A stretch of DNA of 64,000 nt from Labrys wisconsinensis (GTDB lineage Bacteria; Pseudomonadota; Alphaproteobacteria; Rhizobiales; Labraceae). How positions within the stretch are numbered: the first letter of the stretch is position 1; each line of letters opens with the position of its first letter. The translations under genes and the position numbers were made by a program. The notes beneath the pieces were generated by a model. It was not told the origin of the DNA, ran no database searches, and was given only the letters and a program-made list of their open reading frames with translations. Shown here in pieces: positions 1 through 8,157 of the stretch. The stretch covers positions 1 through 64,000 of the forward strand of contig NZ_JAUSVX010000015.1 of assembly GCF_030814995.1 (NCBI RefSeq). The letters are read 5' to 3'.

Positions 1-214
<214 letters not shown>

Positions 215-2020
215 ATGCCCGACAGCCAAGAGCCCACCCTGGTGAGCCGCATCGACGGCCTGCTGGAAGCGGCGTTCCGCGCCTGCGGCCTGCCCACCGA
301 GACGGCGCGCGCCGTGCCGGGCACCCGTCCGGAGCTGGCGGACCTGCAGTGTAACGGCGCGCTGCCGCTCGCCAAGAGCCTCGGCCGGCCGCCGCGCGAG
401 ATCGCCGCCGAGGTCGCGGCCAGGCTGAAGGAGAGCGACGCTTTCGCGTCCGTGGAGGTGGCCGGGCCCGGCTTCATCAACCTGCGCCTTTCCGCCGGCC
501 TGCTGGCGCAGAGCGCCGAGGCCCAGCTCGCGGCCGAGGGCGCCGGCATCGTGCACCAGACGCCGCAGCGGATTCTGCTCGATTTCGGCGGCCCGAACGT
601 CGCCAAGCCGCTGCATGTCGGCCATCTCCGCTCGCTGGTGATCGGCGAGAGCCTGCGCCGCATCCTGTCGGCGCAGGGCCACCACGCCCTCTCCGACGTG
701 CATCTCGGCGACTGGGGCCTGCAGATGGGCATGCTGATCTCCGAGATCCGCCGGCGCTGGCCGGACCTGCCCTGCTTCGTGCCGGACGACGTGCCGCCCG
801 GTCCCAGCCTGCCCGAGGGCTCGCTGCCGCTCGACATGGACGACCTGCAGCGCCTCTATCCCGAGGCCGCCGCCGCCTGCAAGGTCGATCCCGAGCGCAT
901 GGCCGAGGCGCGCGAGGCGACCGCGGCGCTCCAGGCCGGCCATCGCGGCTACACCCTGCTGTGGCGGGCGCTGCGGACCATCTCGCTCGACGCGCAGCGG
1001 CGGGACTTCGACACGCTGGAGGCGCATTTCGACCTGCTGCTCGGCGAGAGCGACGTCCAGCCGCTGATCCCCGGCATGATCGCCGATCTCACCGCGCGCG
1101 GCATCGCAGTGGAGAGCGAGGGCGCGCTGGTGATCGAGGTGGCGCGGAACAGCGATGCCAAGCCGATGCCCCCGCTCCTGCTCGCCAAGTCCGACGGCGC
1201 CGCCCTCTATGCCACCACCGACCTAGCCACCATCCTCGACCGGATGCGGCGCGACGCGCCGGAGCGTATCGTCTACGTCGTCGACCAGCGCCAGGCCCTG
1301 CATTTCGAGCAGGTGTTCCGCGCCGCGCACCGGGCCGGCTTTGCCGACGGCGTCGATCTCGTCCATGCCGGCTTCGGCACGGTCAACGGCCCGGACGGCA
1401 AGCCCTACAAGACGCGGGAAGGCGGCGTCGCCCAGCTCGCCGACCTTCTGAGCGATGCCATCGAGAAGGCACGCGAGCAGGTGGAGGCGCGCGAGCGCGG
1501 CGACGGCGAGCAGGCCTCCGACCCGATCGCGGCCGAGGATCGCGAGACGCTGGCCCGGCTCGTCGGCCTCGCGGCGGTGAAGTTCGCCGACCTCTCGACC
1601 TACCGCACCTCCGGCTACGTCTTCGACCCCGACCGCATGGTCTCGTTCCTGGGCCGGACCGGACCTTACGTGCAATATGCCTGCGTGCGCATCGGCTCGA
1701 TCCTGCGCAACGCCGAGGCTCAGGGCTACGCCGCCGGCGCCATCGCGGTGGATGCGCCGGCCGAACGGGCCCTGGTGCTCGAATGCGCCCGCTTCCCCGA
1801 GGTGGTCGCCTCGGCCGCCGCCAATCTCGCGCCGAACGAGGTTGCCGATTACGTCTTCGGCCTGGCGCAGAGCTTCAGCCGCTTCTACACGGATTGCCCG
1901 GTCCTGCAGGCGGAGAGCGATGCGGTTCGCGCGTCGCGGCTGGCTCTGTCGGTTCTCGCTCGCCGCGTGCTGGCCAAGGGCCTGGATCTGCTCGGCATCG
2001 CCGTGCCCGACCGGATGTAG
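215..2020 (+). CDS. argS: Arginine--tRNA ligase (ArgRS)
   Basis: A 601-residue cytoplasmic class I aminoacyl-tRNA synthetase that charges tRNA-Arg. The N-terminal Add-1-like domain (about 1-100) is followed by the Rossmann core with the HIGH motif as PLHVGH at residues 132-137, the KMSK-equivalent loop GKPYKTREGG, and a C-terminal anticodon-binding helical domain ending in the typical PDRM. The length is normal for the family. The frame is open upstream to 149, but the ATG at 215 begins a protein (MPDSQEPTL) that fits the usual N-terminus; the extra 22 residues upstream are low-complexity. It is monocistronic, and the next gene starts 132 bp downstream. Confidence 0.95.
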   Translation: MPDSQEPTLVSRIDGLLEAAFRACGLPTETARAVPGTRPELADLQCNGALPLAKSLGRPPREIAAEVAARLKESDAFASVEVAGPGFINLRLSAGLLAQSAEAQLAAEGAGIVHQTPQRILLDFGGPNVAKPLHVGHLRSLVIGESLRRILSAQGHHALSDVHLGDWGLQMGMLISEIRRRWPDLPCFVPDDVPPGPSLPEGSLPLDMDDLQRLYPEAAAACKVDPERMAEAREATAALQAGHRGYTLLWRALRTISLDAQRRDFDTLEAHFDLLLGESDVQPLIPGMIADLTARGIAVESEGALVIEVARNSDAKPMPPLLLAKSDGAALYATTDLATILDRMRRDAPERIVYVVDQRQALHFEQVFRAAHRAGFADGVDLVHAGFGTVNGPDGKPYKTREGGVAQLADLLSDAIEKAREQVEARERGDGEQASDPIAAEDRETLARLVGLAAVKFADLSTYRTSGYVFDPDRMVSFLGRTGPYVQYACVRIGSILRNAEAQGYAAGAIAVDAPAERALVLECARFPEVVASAAANLAPNEVADYVFGLAQSFSRFYTDCPVLQAESDAVRASRLALSVLARRVLAKGLDLLGIAVPDRM

Positions 2021-2152
2021 ATCGGGCAAGCCGGACGGGGCACGTTGGGCATAAGCATCGCCTTCCGGGAACAATCCGCATGACCTCCCGTTGATCTGAA
2101 GAGCTCTGCGCATGAGATGTCGGAGCAATTCAGACAGATGAGGAGAAGCGAC

Positions 2153-2566
2153 ATGAGGAACATGTTGCCGAAATGCGCGATCATCTTGGCGTTGCTCGCA
2201 CCGGTCGGCGCCGGCGCCCAGGGCGTGGTCGGCGGCGCGGCGAACGGCGCCGAGCGGGGCAACGATGCCGCCGGGCCGATCGGCGGGGTGGTGGGCGGTG
2301 CGGTCGGCGCAGTGACCGGTGCCGTCAACGGCCTGCTCGGCATCGACGAGCGGCCGCGCTTCCGCGAATACGTCGTCCGCGAGCACCGGCCCTCCTACCG
2401 CATGACCGAGGCCGTCGAGGTCGGCGCCGTGCTGCCGGCGGACGGTGTCACCTATTACGAGGTGCCGCGCGAGTATGGCGTGACGCGATATCGCTACACC
2501 GTCGTGAACGACGAGCCGGTGCTGGTCGATCCCGGCACGCACCGCATCGTCCAGGTCGTCGAATGA
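2153..2566 (+). CDS. DUF1236-like exported small protein
   Basis: A 137-residue protein with an N-terminal signal peptide (about residues 1-22, cleavage near GAGAQG). A Gly/Ala-rich stretch (about 25-65, repeats of GGVVGGAVGAV) is followed by a C-terminal domain with the pattern of DUF1236: VGAVLPADGVTYYEVP, then a YRYTVVND strand and a VLVDPGTHRIVQVV end. This family is widespread in Hyphomicrobiales, and its role in the envelope is unknown. ATG 2153 was chosen because an AGGAG lies about 9 bases upstream, in preference to the upstream in-frame ATG at 2117. Function is inferred only from family resemblance. Confidence 0.75.
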   Translation: MRNMLPKCAIILALLAPVGAGAQGVVGGAANGAERGNDAAGPIGGVVGGAVGAVTGAVNGLLGIDERPRFREYVVREHRPSYRMTEAVEVGAVLPADGVTYYEVPREYGVTRYRYTVVNDEPVLVDPGTHRIVQVVE

Positions 2567-2651
2567 TCGACGGGGATGCCGCGATCGCCGGCGTCCGAAA
2601 TCCTGGCCGTCCCGGGGCATTCTCCGGGGCGGCTTTCGCACGGCGACGCTT

Positions 2652-4049
2652 TCAGCGGCGGGAGCGCGGCGCGAAGCGCAGGATGGTCCAGCCGAGCAGC
2701 GCCGAGGCGATCGAGCCCATCACCGCGCCGATCTGTGCCTGGCCCACCAGCTCCGGCATCGGCTCCAGCGCCAGCGACCCGGCGAACAGGCTCATGGTGA
2801 AGCCGATCCCGCAGAGCGCCGCCACCCCGTAGAGCTGCAGCCAGGTGGCGCCGGCCGGCCGGTCGGCGGCGCTGGTGCTGACGGCGAGCCAGACGCTGGC
2901 GAAGATGCCGAGCTGGTTGCCTGCGAAGAGGCCGAGGGCCGTGCCCACGACCACGGGGTTCAGCAGCGACGCGACGTCGACATGCGAGAACGAGATGCCG
3001 GCCTTGGTGAAGGCGAAGACCGGCAGGATCGCGAACGCCACCACCGGGCGCAGCCCGCGCTCGAGCCGGTGCAACGTCGCGCCGCCGGCCGCTCCGTCGA
3101 GGGGAACGAGCATCGCCACCAGGAGGCCGGCGACGCTCGGGTGGATGCCCGCCAGCAACAGGAAGCCCCAGAGCACGGTGCCGAGCGTGAGATAGACGAC
3201 GAGGCTGCGCTGGCCGAGCCGGTTGGCTGCGCCGAGCAGGATGAGGGCGAACAGCGCGCCCGCCAAGGCTGCCGGATGGAGATGGGGCGTGTAGAACAGG
3301 GCCAGGATCGTCGCCGCGCCGAGATAATCGAGCAGGGTGACGGCTGCCAGGAACGTCCGCAGCGCCGCCGGCACGCGCGTGCCGAGCAGCGCAAGCACCG
3401 CCAGGGCGAAGGCGATGTCGGTGGCCGATGGGACGGGCCAGCCGCGGAGCGGTCCGTTTTCGGCGAGGTTCACCGCCAGGTAGATCAGCGCCGGAACCAC
3501 GAGGCCGCCCAGCGCGGCCATGATCGCCAGGGCGCGGGCGGAGGCGGAGGCAAGCTGCCCCTCGATCAATTCGCGCTTCAGCCCGAGGCCGACCAGCAGG
3601 AAGAACAGCGACATCGGACCGTTGCTGATCCAGCAATGCAGCTTTCGGCCGAGGACGGGATGCTCGACGAAGGCAAAGTACATCCCGGACGCCGGCGAGT
3701 TGGCGAGCATGAGCGCCAGCAACGCGCTCGCCAGCAGGGCGAGGCTCGCGCGTGCCTCCAGCGCGAGCAGGGATCGGTCGACGGGCGGCGTGACGGACGC
3801 CCAGGCCGCGCCCTGCCGCAAGTCCTGCAGCACTTCGCGCCCGAGGATCGCGCGGTCCGGCCGGAAGGTGAAGTTCTGCGTGTCGAGGAATTGTTCGAGC
3901 TCGTCGGGATCCTGCTTCCGCAGCCAGTCCCGCAACTGCCGGTCATCGGCCCAGTTGAAGAACGGCCCGAAGAATTTCCGGGCGATCTGCTTCCTCGTGC
4001 TCATGTCTCCGAAAGGATCCAGCATCATGCCCAGCGCCGGATTCATCAT
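2652..4049 (-). CDS. NhaA-family Na+/H+ antiporter homologue with altered ion site
   Basis: A 465-residue inner-membrane protein of the NhaA family with an extra N-terminal cytoplasmic segment of about 75-90 residues and about 12 membrane helices. Aligning the conserved SATDIAFAL, FLAAVTLLD, GIHPSVAGL and ALCGIGFTMS blocks with E. coli NhaA gives constant spacing. Asp211 equals Asp133, Asp241 equals Asp163, and His303 equals His225. However, Tyr242 replaces the Na+-binding Asp164 and Asn378 replaces Lys300. The fold is therefore conserved but canonical 2H+/Na+ exchange is doubtful. The gene stands alone on the minus strand. The start could also be the ATG at 4004 (MSTRKQ). Confidence 0.88.
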   Translation of the reverse strand: MMNPALGMMLDPFGDMSTRKQIARKFFGPFFNWADDRQLRDWLRKQDPDELEQFLDTQNFTFRPDRAILGREVLQDLRQGAAWASVTPPVDRSLLALEARASLALLASALLALMLANSPASGMYFAFVEHPVLGRKLHCWISNGPMSLFFLLVGLGLKRELIEGQLASASARALAIMAALGGLVVPALIYLAVNLAENGPLRGWPVPSATDIAFALAVLALLGTRVPAALRTFLAAVTLLDYLGAATILALFYTPHLHPAALAGALFALILLGAANRLGQRSLVVYLTLGTVLWGFLLLAGIHPSVAGLLVAMLVPLDGAAGGATLHRLERGLRPVVAFAILPVFAFTKAGISFSHVDVASLLNPVVVGTALGLFAGNQLGIFASVWLAVSTSAADRPAGATWLQLYGVAALCGIGFTMSLFAGSLALEPMPELVGQAQIGAVMGSIASALLGWTILRFAPRSRR

Positions 4050-4425
4050 AGGCGAGGAGGCGGGCTGCGAAAATTGCCGGAACGGCGCGCGGACTCAAAT
4101 TTCGGCGATGATGCTTCGGCGACACGGAGGGGCCGCGGCGGTCGCGCCCGGCATCGGCGCGGCGGTCCGGTGGCGAGCCCGCCTCCTCAAGGCTGCGCCG
4201 GAGGCGCCGGCACGAGCACGATCTGGCCGGCGTCCGCCAAATGCAGGACGAGCACGCTCTCGATCGCATCATGGCGGCTCTCCCACAAGTCGTGCCCCCG
4301 ATACACGGCCGTGGTTGCGAGGCTGTCTCGAGCCGTGCAACCGAGGCCCCGCCGGGGGCGGGCTTCCCCGAGGCCTGCGACCGGCCCTACCATTGTCGCT
4401 GCGATCCAGAGGCGGAGCCGATTCC
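4050..4425. other. Intergenic region between nhaA-like and deacetylase genes
   Basis: About 375 bp between divergently transcribed genes. Short open frames exist, for example 4187-4393 on the minus strand (68 codons, ending QIVLVPAPPAQP), but none has a convincing ribosome binding site or family signature. It probably carries the two divergent promoters. No clear operator was recognised. Confidence 0.5.
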
Positions 4426-5475
4426 GTGAAGGCGTTCTTCCATCCCGACCAGCACCGGCACGATCCCCGGCAGTTCATGCGCCTCGGCGTGATCAGCGAC
4501 CCCAAGGACCTGCCGGTCCGCACCGAGCTGCTGCTGGCGGCGCTCCAACGCCATGGCGCCGCTCCGGACCTGCCGCCGGATTGCGGGACGGAGCCGATCC
4601 TGGCCGTGCACGAGGAGGCCTATCTCGCCTTCCTCGGCAGCGCCCATGCGCGCTGGCGGGCGCTGCCGGGCGCCGGGCCGGAGGTGCTGCCCAACCTTTC
4701 ACCCTACTGGAGCGGACGGCCGGACCGGGATGGACGGCCGCCGTGCCGGGCGGCCTCGGTCGTCGGCCAGGCCGGCTACTACCTCGGCGACCTGGCGGTG
4801 CCGATCGGCGAGCACACCGCGACCTCGGCGCTGGCCTCGGCCCGCACCGCCGTGGCCGCCGCCGACGCCGTCAACACCGGGGAGCGCCTCGCCTATGCGC
4901 TGTGCCGGCCCTCCGGCCACCATGCCCGGGCCGACCGGGCCTCGGGCTTCTGCTACCTCAACAATGCCGCGATCGCCGCCGAGCGCCTGCGGCGGCGCTT
5001 CGGCCGCGTCGCCGTGCTCGACGTCGACACCCATCACGGCGACGGCACGCAGGAGATCTTCTACCGCCGCGCCGACGTGCTGACGCTGTCGCTGCACGGC
5101 GATCCCACGAACTACTATCCCTTCCACACCGGCTACGCCGACGAGACCGGCAGCGGCGAGGGCCGCGGCTGCAACCGCAATATCCCGCTGCCGCCCGGCA
5201 CGCAGGACGCAGCCTTCCTCGCGGCTCTCGACGAACTGGCCGGGACGGTGGGGGCCTTCGGCGCCGAGGCCCTCGTCCTCGCCCTCGGCTATGACGGCCA
5301 CCGGGAGGACCCGCTCGCCACCCTGGCGCTGTCCACCGCCGCGTTCCGGGCCATCGGGGCGCGGATCCACGCCATGGCCCTGCCCACAGCGGTCGTCCAG
5401 GAAGGGGGCTACGGCCTCGACGTCATCGGCGACTGCCTGGCCGAGTTCCTGGCCGGCGCCGATCCGGCGGGCTGA
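4426..5475 (+). CDS. Histone deacetylase-family / acetylpolyamine amidohydrolase-like protein
   Basis: A 349-residue zinc-dependent deacetylase of the arginase/HDAC superfamily. Visible catalytic features are the His pair 165-166 in RPSGHHA, zinc ligands Asp201 and His203 in DVDTHHGDG, Asp290 in GYDGHREDP, and the transition-state Tyr329 in QEGGY. In bacteria such proteins deacetylate acetylpolyamines or other small acetylated substrates in the cytoplasm. The substrate cannot be told here. The frame is open far upstream, but that part is antisense to the antiporter gene. The GTG at 4426 gives the typical start (MKAFFHPDQ) with a GGAG about 10 bases before it. Confidence 0.88.
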   Translation: MKAFFHPDQHRHDPRQFMRLGVISDPKDLPVRTELLLAALQRHGAAPDLPPDCGTEPILAVHEEAYLAFLGSAHARWRALPGAGPEVLPNLSPYWSGRPDRDGRPPCRAASVVGQAGYYLGDLAVPIGEHTATSALASARTAVAAADAVNTGERLAYALCRPSGHHARADRASGFCYLNNAAIAAERLRRRFGRVAVLDVDTHHGDGTQEIFYRRADVLTLSLHGDPTNYYPFHTGYADETGSGEGRGCNRNIPLPPGTQDAAFLAALDELAGTVGAFGAEALVLALGYDGHREDPLATLALSTAAFRAIGARIHAMALPTAVVQEGGYGLDVIGDCLAEFLAGADPAG

Positions 5476-5569
5476 GGGGCAGGTCGCGGTGCCGTGTCGG
5501 GCTGCGGCCGCGCCGTTGCACGATCCCCGGGCCGTGCCCATATGGTGCAAGGACCGAAGGGTGGATCGC

Positions 5570-6364
5570 ATGCGCACGTTGAGCTGTGCCCTTTTCGCCG
5601 CCGTCCTGGCCACACCCGCCATGGCGGCCGACGTGCCGCAGGCCGTCGAGCCGCTCGCGCCCGTGCCGGTCACGCTGCCGTTCAGCTGGACGGGCTTCTA
5701 TGTCGGCGTCAACGCCGGCGCGGCCATCGACGGGTCCGACGTGAGCAACCGTCTCGGCGGCTCGTTCCTGACCAGCCCCGACGCAGCCGCCTACCAGCGG
5801 CAATATCCCGGCTCGCTCGGCTCGGGCAGCACCGGCTTCACCGGCGGCGGCCTGCTCGGCTACAACTGGCAGTTCTCGAATTTCGTCCTCGGCGGCGAGG
5901 CCGACATCAACTATGCCGGAATCGATTCGTCCTCATCGCGTGCCTTTGCGCTGACCGCCCCGTTCGTCGGCAACGAGAGCCAGCGCTACGGCCTGCGGTC
6001 CGACTGGTTCGGCACGGTGCGCGCCCGCGCCGGCTTCGCCTGGGACAGCCTGCTGATCTACGGCACGGGAGGCCTCGCCTATGGCGACGTGCGCGCCTCC
6101 GCGCGCCAGACCGAGACGCAAGGCGGCGTCACCACCTTCGACTGGTCGGGCGCGAGCTCGGACACCAAGGTCGGCTGGACCGCGGGCGCCGGCATCGAAT
6201 ACGCCCTCGACGACAACTGGATCATCGGCGCCGAATATCTGCATGTCGACCTCGGCAGGTCGCGCTTCGCCATGCCCGACGCCGGCGGCAGCGCCTTCAC
6301 CATGACCGGCCGCGCCGACGCCAAGTTCGACGTCGTTCGCGCCACGGTGAAATACAAGTTCTGA
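5570..6364 (+). CDS. Outer membrane beta-barrel protein (Omp25/porin-like)
   Basis: A 264-residue outer-membrane protein of the family common in Hyphomicrobiales (Omp25/Omp31-like). It has a signal peptide with cleavage after PAMAA (about residue 20), the diagnostic PFSWTGFYVGVNAG near residue 40, alternating aromatic beta-strands, and a C-terminal strand ending ATVKYKF with the terminal Phe recognised by the BAM machinery. ATG 5570 immediately precedes the signal peptide. It is followed 10 bp later by the convergent tetR gene. It probably has a structural or diffusion role; no specific substrate can be assigned. Confidence 0.9.
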   Translation: MRTLSCALFAAVLATPAMAADVPQAVEPLAPVPVTLPFSWTGFYVGVNAGAAIDGSDVSNRLGGSFLTSPDAAAYQRQYPGSLGSGSTGFTGGGLLGYNWQFSNFVLGGEADINYAGIDSSSSRAFALTAPFVGNESQRYGLRSDWFGTVRARAGFAWDSLLIYGTGGLAYGDVRASARQTETQGGVTTFDWSGASSDTKVGWTAGAGIEYALDDNWIIGAEYLHVDLGRSRFAMPDAGGSAFTMTGRADAKFDVVRATVKYKF

Positions 6365-6374
6365 TCTCGCGGCG

Positions 6375-6974
6375 TCATGAGCGCGCGCGCAGCCCGTCGA
6401 GGGCGACGGCCGCCAGCCTCTCCGCTTGCGGCGCGCCGATGTCCTCGTCCAGCAGCAGCCGATACCAGACGGCGCCGAACACCAGCAGGACCGCGGCCTC
6501 GACATCGGCTCCGGCCGGCAGATCGCCGCGAGCGATGCCGGCGCGCAGCAGGCGGCGCAGCGCCTCACGCCGCGGCTCGACGAAGCGCGTGCGGAACAGG
6601 CCGCGGAACGCCGCATCGTGCTGCGCGCTCGCCATCAGGCCGCGGACGCCGGCGCCCGAGATCGCCAGCGCCGCGAAGGTGCGGGCGATGAAGCCGGCCA
6701 GCGCCGGGCCGATCGGCCCCTCGTCGCGGCTGGCCTCGTCCACGTCGGCGACGGCGTGGGCCAGGAAGGCATCGAGCACCAGCTCGGCCTTGCTGGGCCA
6801 GCGGCGGTAGAGTGTCTGCTTTCCCGCGCCGGCCGCCTCGGCGATCATGCGCGTGGTGACGGCCTCATAGCCGTGCTCCACCACCAGCCGGCGGGCGGCG
6901 GCCAGCAGGGCCGGGCCGACATCCTCGTCGCGCGGGCGGCCCGGCAGGCGGGCCGCGGAAGAATCCCCAGTCAT
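6375..6974 (-). CDS. TetR/AcrR family transcriptional regulator
   Basis: A 199-residue repressor-type regulator. The N-terminal helix-turn-helix (about residues 15-60) has the signature VTTRMIAEAAGAGKQTLYRRWPSK, and the C-terminal helical ligand domain ends near RSLDG. It is divergent from the oxidoreductase gene at 7057, and the roughly 80-bp gap contains an imperfect inverted repeat that could be its operator, so it probably controls that gene and itself. The start is uncertain between 6974 (MTGDSS) and 6986 (MVPAMTG); neither has a good ribosome binding site. Confidence 0.85.
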   Translation of the reverse strand: MTGDSSAARLPGRPRDEDVGPALLAAARRLVVEHGYEAVTTRMIAEAAGAGKQTLYRRWPSKAELVLDAFLAHAVADVDEASRDEGPIGPALAGFIARTFAALAISGAGVRGLMASAQHDAAFRGLFRTRFVEPRREALRRLLRAGIARGDLPAGADVEAAVLLVFGAVWYRLLLDEDIGAPQAERLAAVALDGLRARS

Positions 6975-6994
6975 GGCCGGGACCATAGCAGCTA

Positions 6995-7043
6995 TTTACG
7001 GAACCAAAAGTCTCGAATATATAGGGAACCTGTGGTCCATAAA
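6995..7043. promoter_or_regulatory. Candidate TetR operator
   Basis: TTTACGGAACC at 6995-7005 is mirrored by GGTCCATAAA at 7034-7043, an imperfect inverted repeat centred in the divergent promoter region. The hexamer GGAACC occurs again at 7025-7030. The position between a tetR gene and its divergent target fits a TetR binding site. This is inference from symmetry only. Confidence 0.4.
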
Positions 7044-7056
7044 TGATGGAGCGAGC

Positions 7057-8148
7057 ATGAGCACGATCGCAAGCCGGGCCTGGCGCCTGAGCGGGCCGGG
7101 CGGAAGCCTGGCCTTCGAGCCGGTGGCGGTGCCGGAACCGCGGCCCGGCACGGTGCGCCTGCGCATGGAAGCGGTGCCGCTCCTGAGCTATCTCGGCGCC
7201 TATGTCGCGGGCGGATTGCCCTACTGGTATCCGCCGGGTCCGTTCACCCCTGGCACCAACGGCATCGGCATCGTCGAGGCGATCGGCGCCGACGTGCATC
7301 ATCTCACCCCCGGCCGGCGCGTCGCGGTCAGCCCCCATCTCGTCGCCGACGAGCTCACCGACGAGCCGGCCCAGATCCTGGTCGGGCTGACCGGCATCAG
7401 CCCTGATTCCGGCCCGATGCTCGCCGACTGGCGCCACGGCACGCTGGCCGAGCGCGTGCTGATGCCGGTCTCGGTGCTGGCGCCGCTCGATGGCCTCGAC
7501 CACCTGCCGTCCGAGCGCCTGGCCGCCCTCGGCAAGTTCGTGGTGCCTCTCGGCGGCCTGCTGCGCGGCCGGCTGGCTCCGGGCGAGGTGCTGGTGGTGA
7601 ACGGCGCCTCGGGTTATTTCGGCTCGGCCGCCGTGCTGCTCGGCCTGGCTCTCGGCGCCGAGCGCGTGGTCGCGGCTGGGCGCTCGCCCGGTCCGCTCGA
7701 GGATCTCGCCCGCGTCGCCGGGCCGCGCGTCATGCCGGTGGCGCTGACCGGCGACGTCGAGGCCGACACCCGTGCCCTGCGCGAGGCGGCAGGCGGCCGG
7801 GGTGCGCACCTCGCCTTCGACCAGGTCGGCCAGGCCGCCGACGCCAACGCCACGCTGGCGGCGCTGCGCGCGCTCCGGCGCGGCGGCCGGCTGGTGCTGA
7901 TGGGCAGCATGACGGCGCCGCTGCCGCTGAGCTATGGCGAGGTGATGCTCAACAATTGGGAGGTGATCGGCAATTTCATGTATGGCCGCGACGCCTATGG
8001 CAAGGCGGTGGCGCTGCTGCGCGCCGGCCTGCTCGGGCTCGAGGCGGTGCGCATCACCGGCTTCGCGCTGGAGGACCTGCCGGCGGCGATGCGCCACGCC
8101 GCCGCGATGCGGGGGCTCGACTGCACGGTGGTGCGGATTGCCGGCTGA
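7057..8148 (+). CDS. MDR-family zinc-independent alcohol dehydrogenase / quinone oxidoreductase-like
   Basis: A 363-residue medium-chain dehydrogenase/reductase. The GroES-like N-terminal half contains PGTNGIGIVEAIGADV, and the nucleotide-binding half has VVNGASGYFGSAAVLLGLALGA and later GRLVLMGSM. The cysteine/histidine ligands of zinc-dependent ADHs are not evident, which suggests an NADPH-dependent quinone/enone reductase type. It is divergent from and probably regulated by the TetR protein at 6375-6974. The substrate is unknown. Confidence 0.8.
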   Translation: MSTIASRAWRLSGPGGSLAFEPVAVPEPRPGTVRLRMEAVPLLSYLGAYVAGGLPYWYPPGPFTPGTNGIGIVEAIGADVHHLTPGRRVAVSPHLVADELTDEPAQILVGLTGISPDSGPMLADWRHGTLAERVLMPVSVLAPLDGLDHLPSERLAALGKFVVPLGGLLRGRLAPGEVLVVNGASGYFGSAAVLLGLALGAERVVAAGRSPGPLEDLARVAGPRVMPVALTGDVEADTRALREAAGGRGAHLAFDQVGQAADANATLAALRALRRGGRLVLMGSMTAPLPLSYGEVMLNNWEVIGNFMYGRDAYGKAVALLRAGLLGLEAVRITGFALEDLPAAMRHAAAMRGLDCTVVRIAG

Positions 8149-8157
8149 GCGGATGGT

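Noticed and set aside
3520-4425. N-terminal extension of the deacetylase frame
   Set aside because: The open frame runs back through the antiporter gene on the other strand; the protein signature only begins at GTG 4426.
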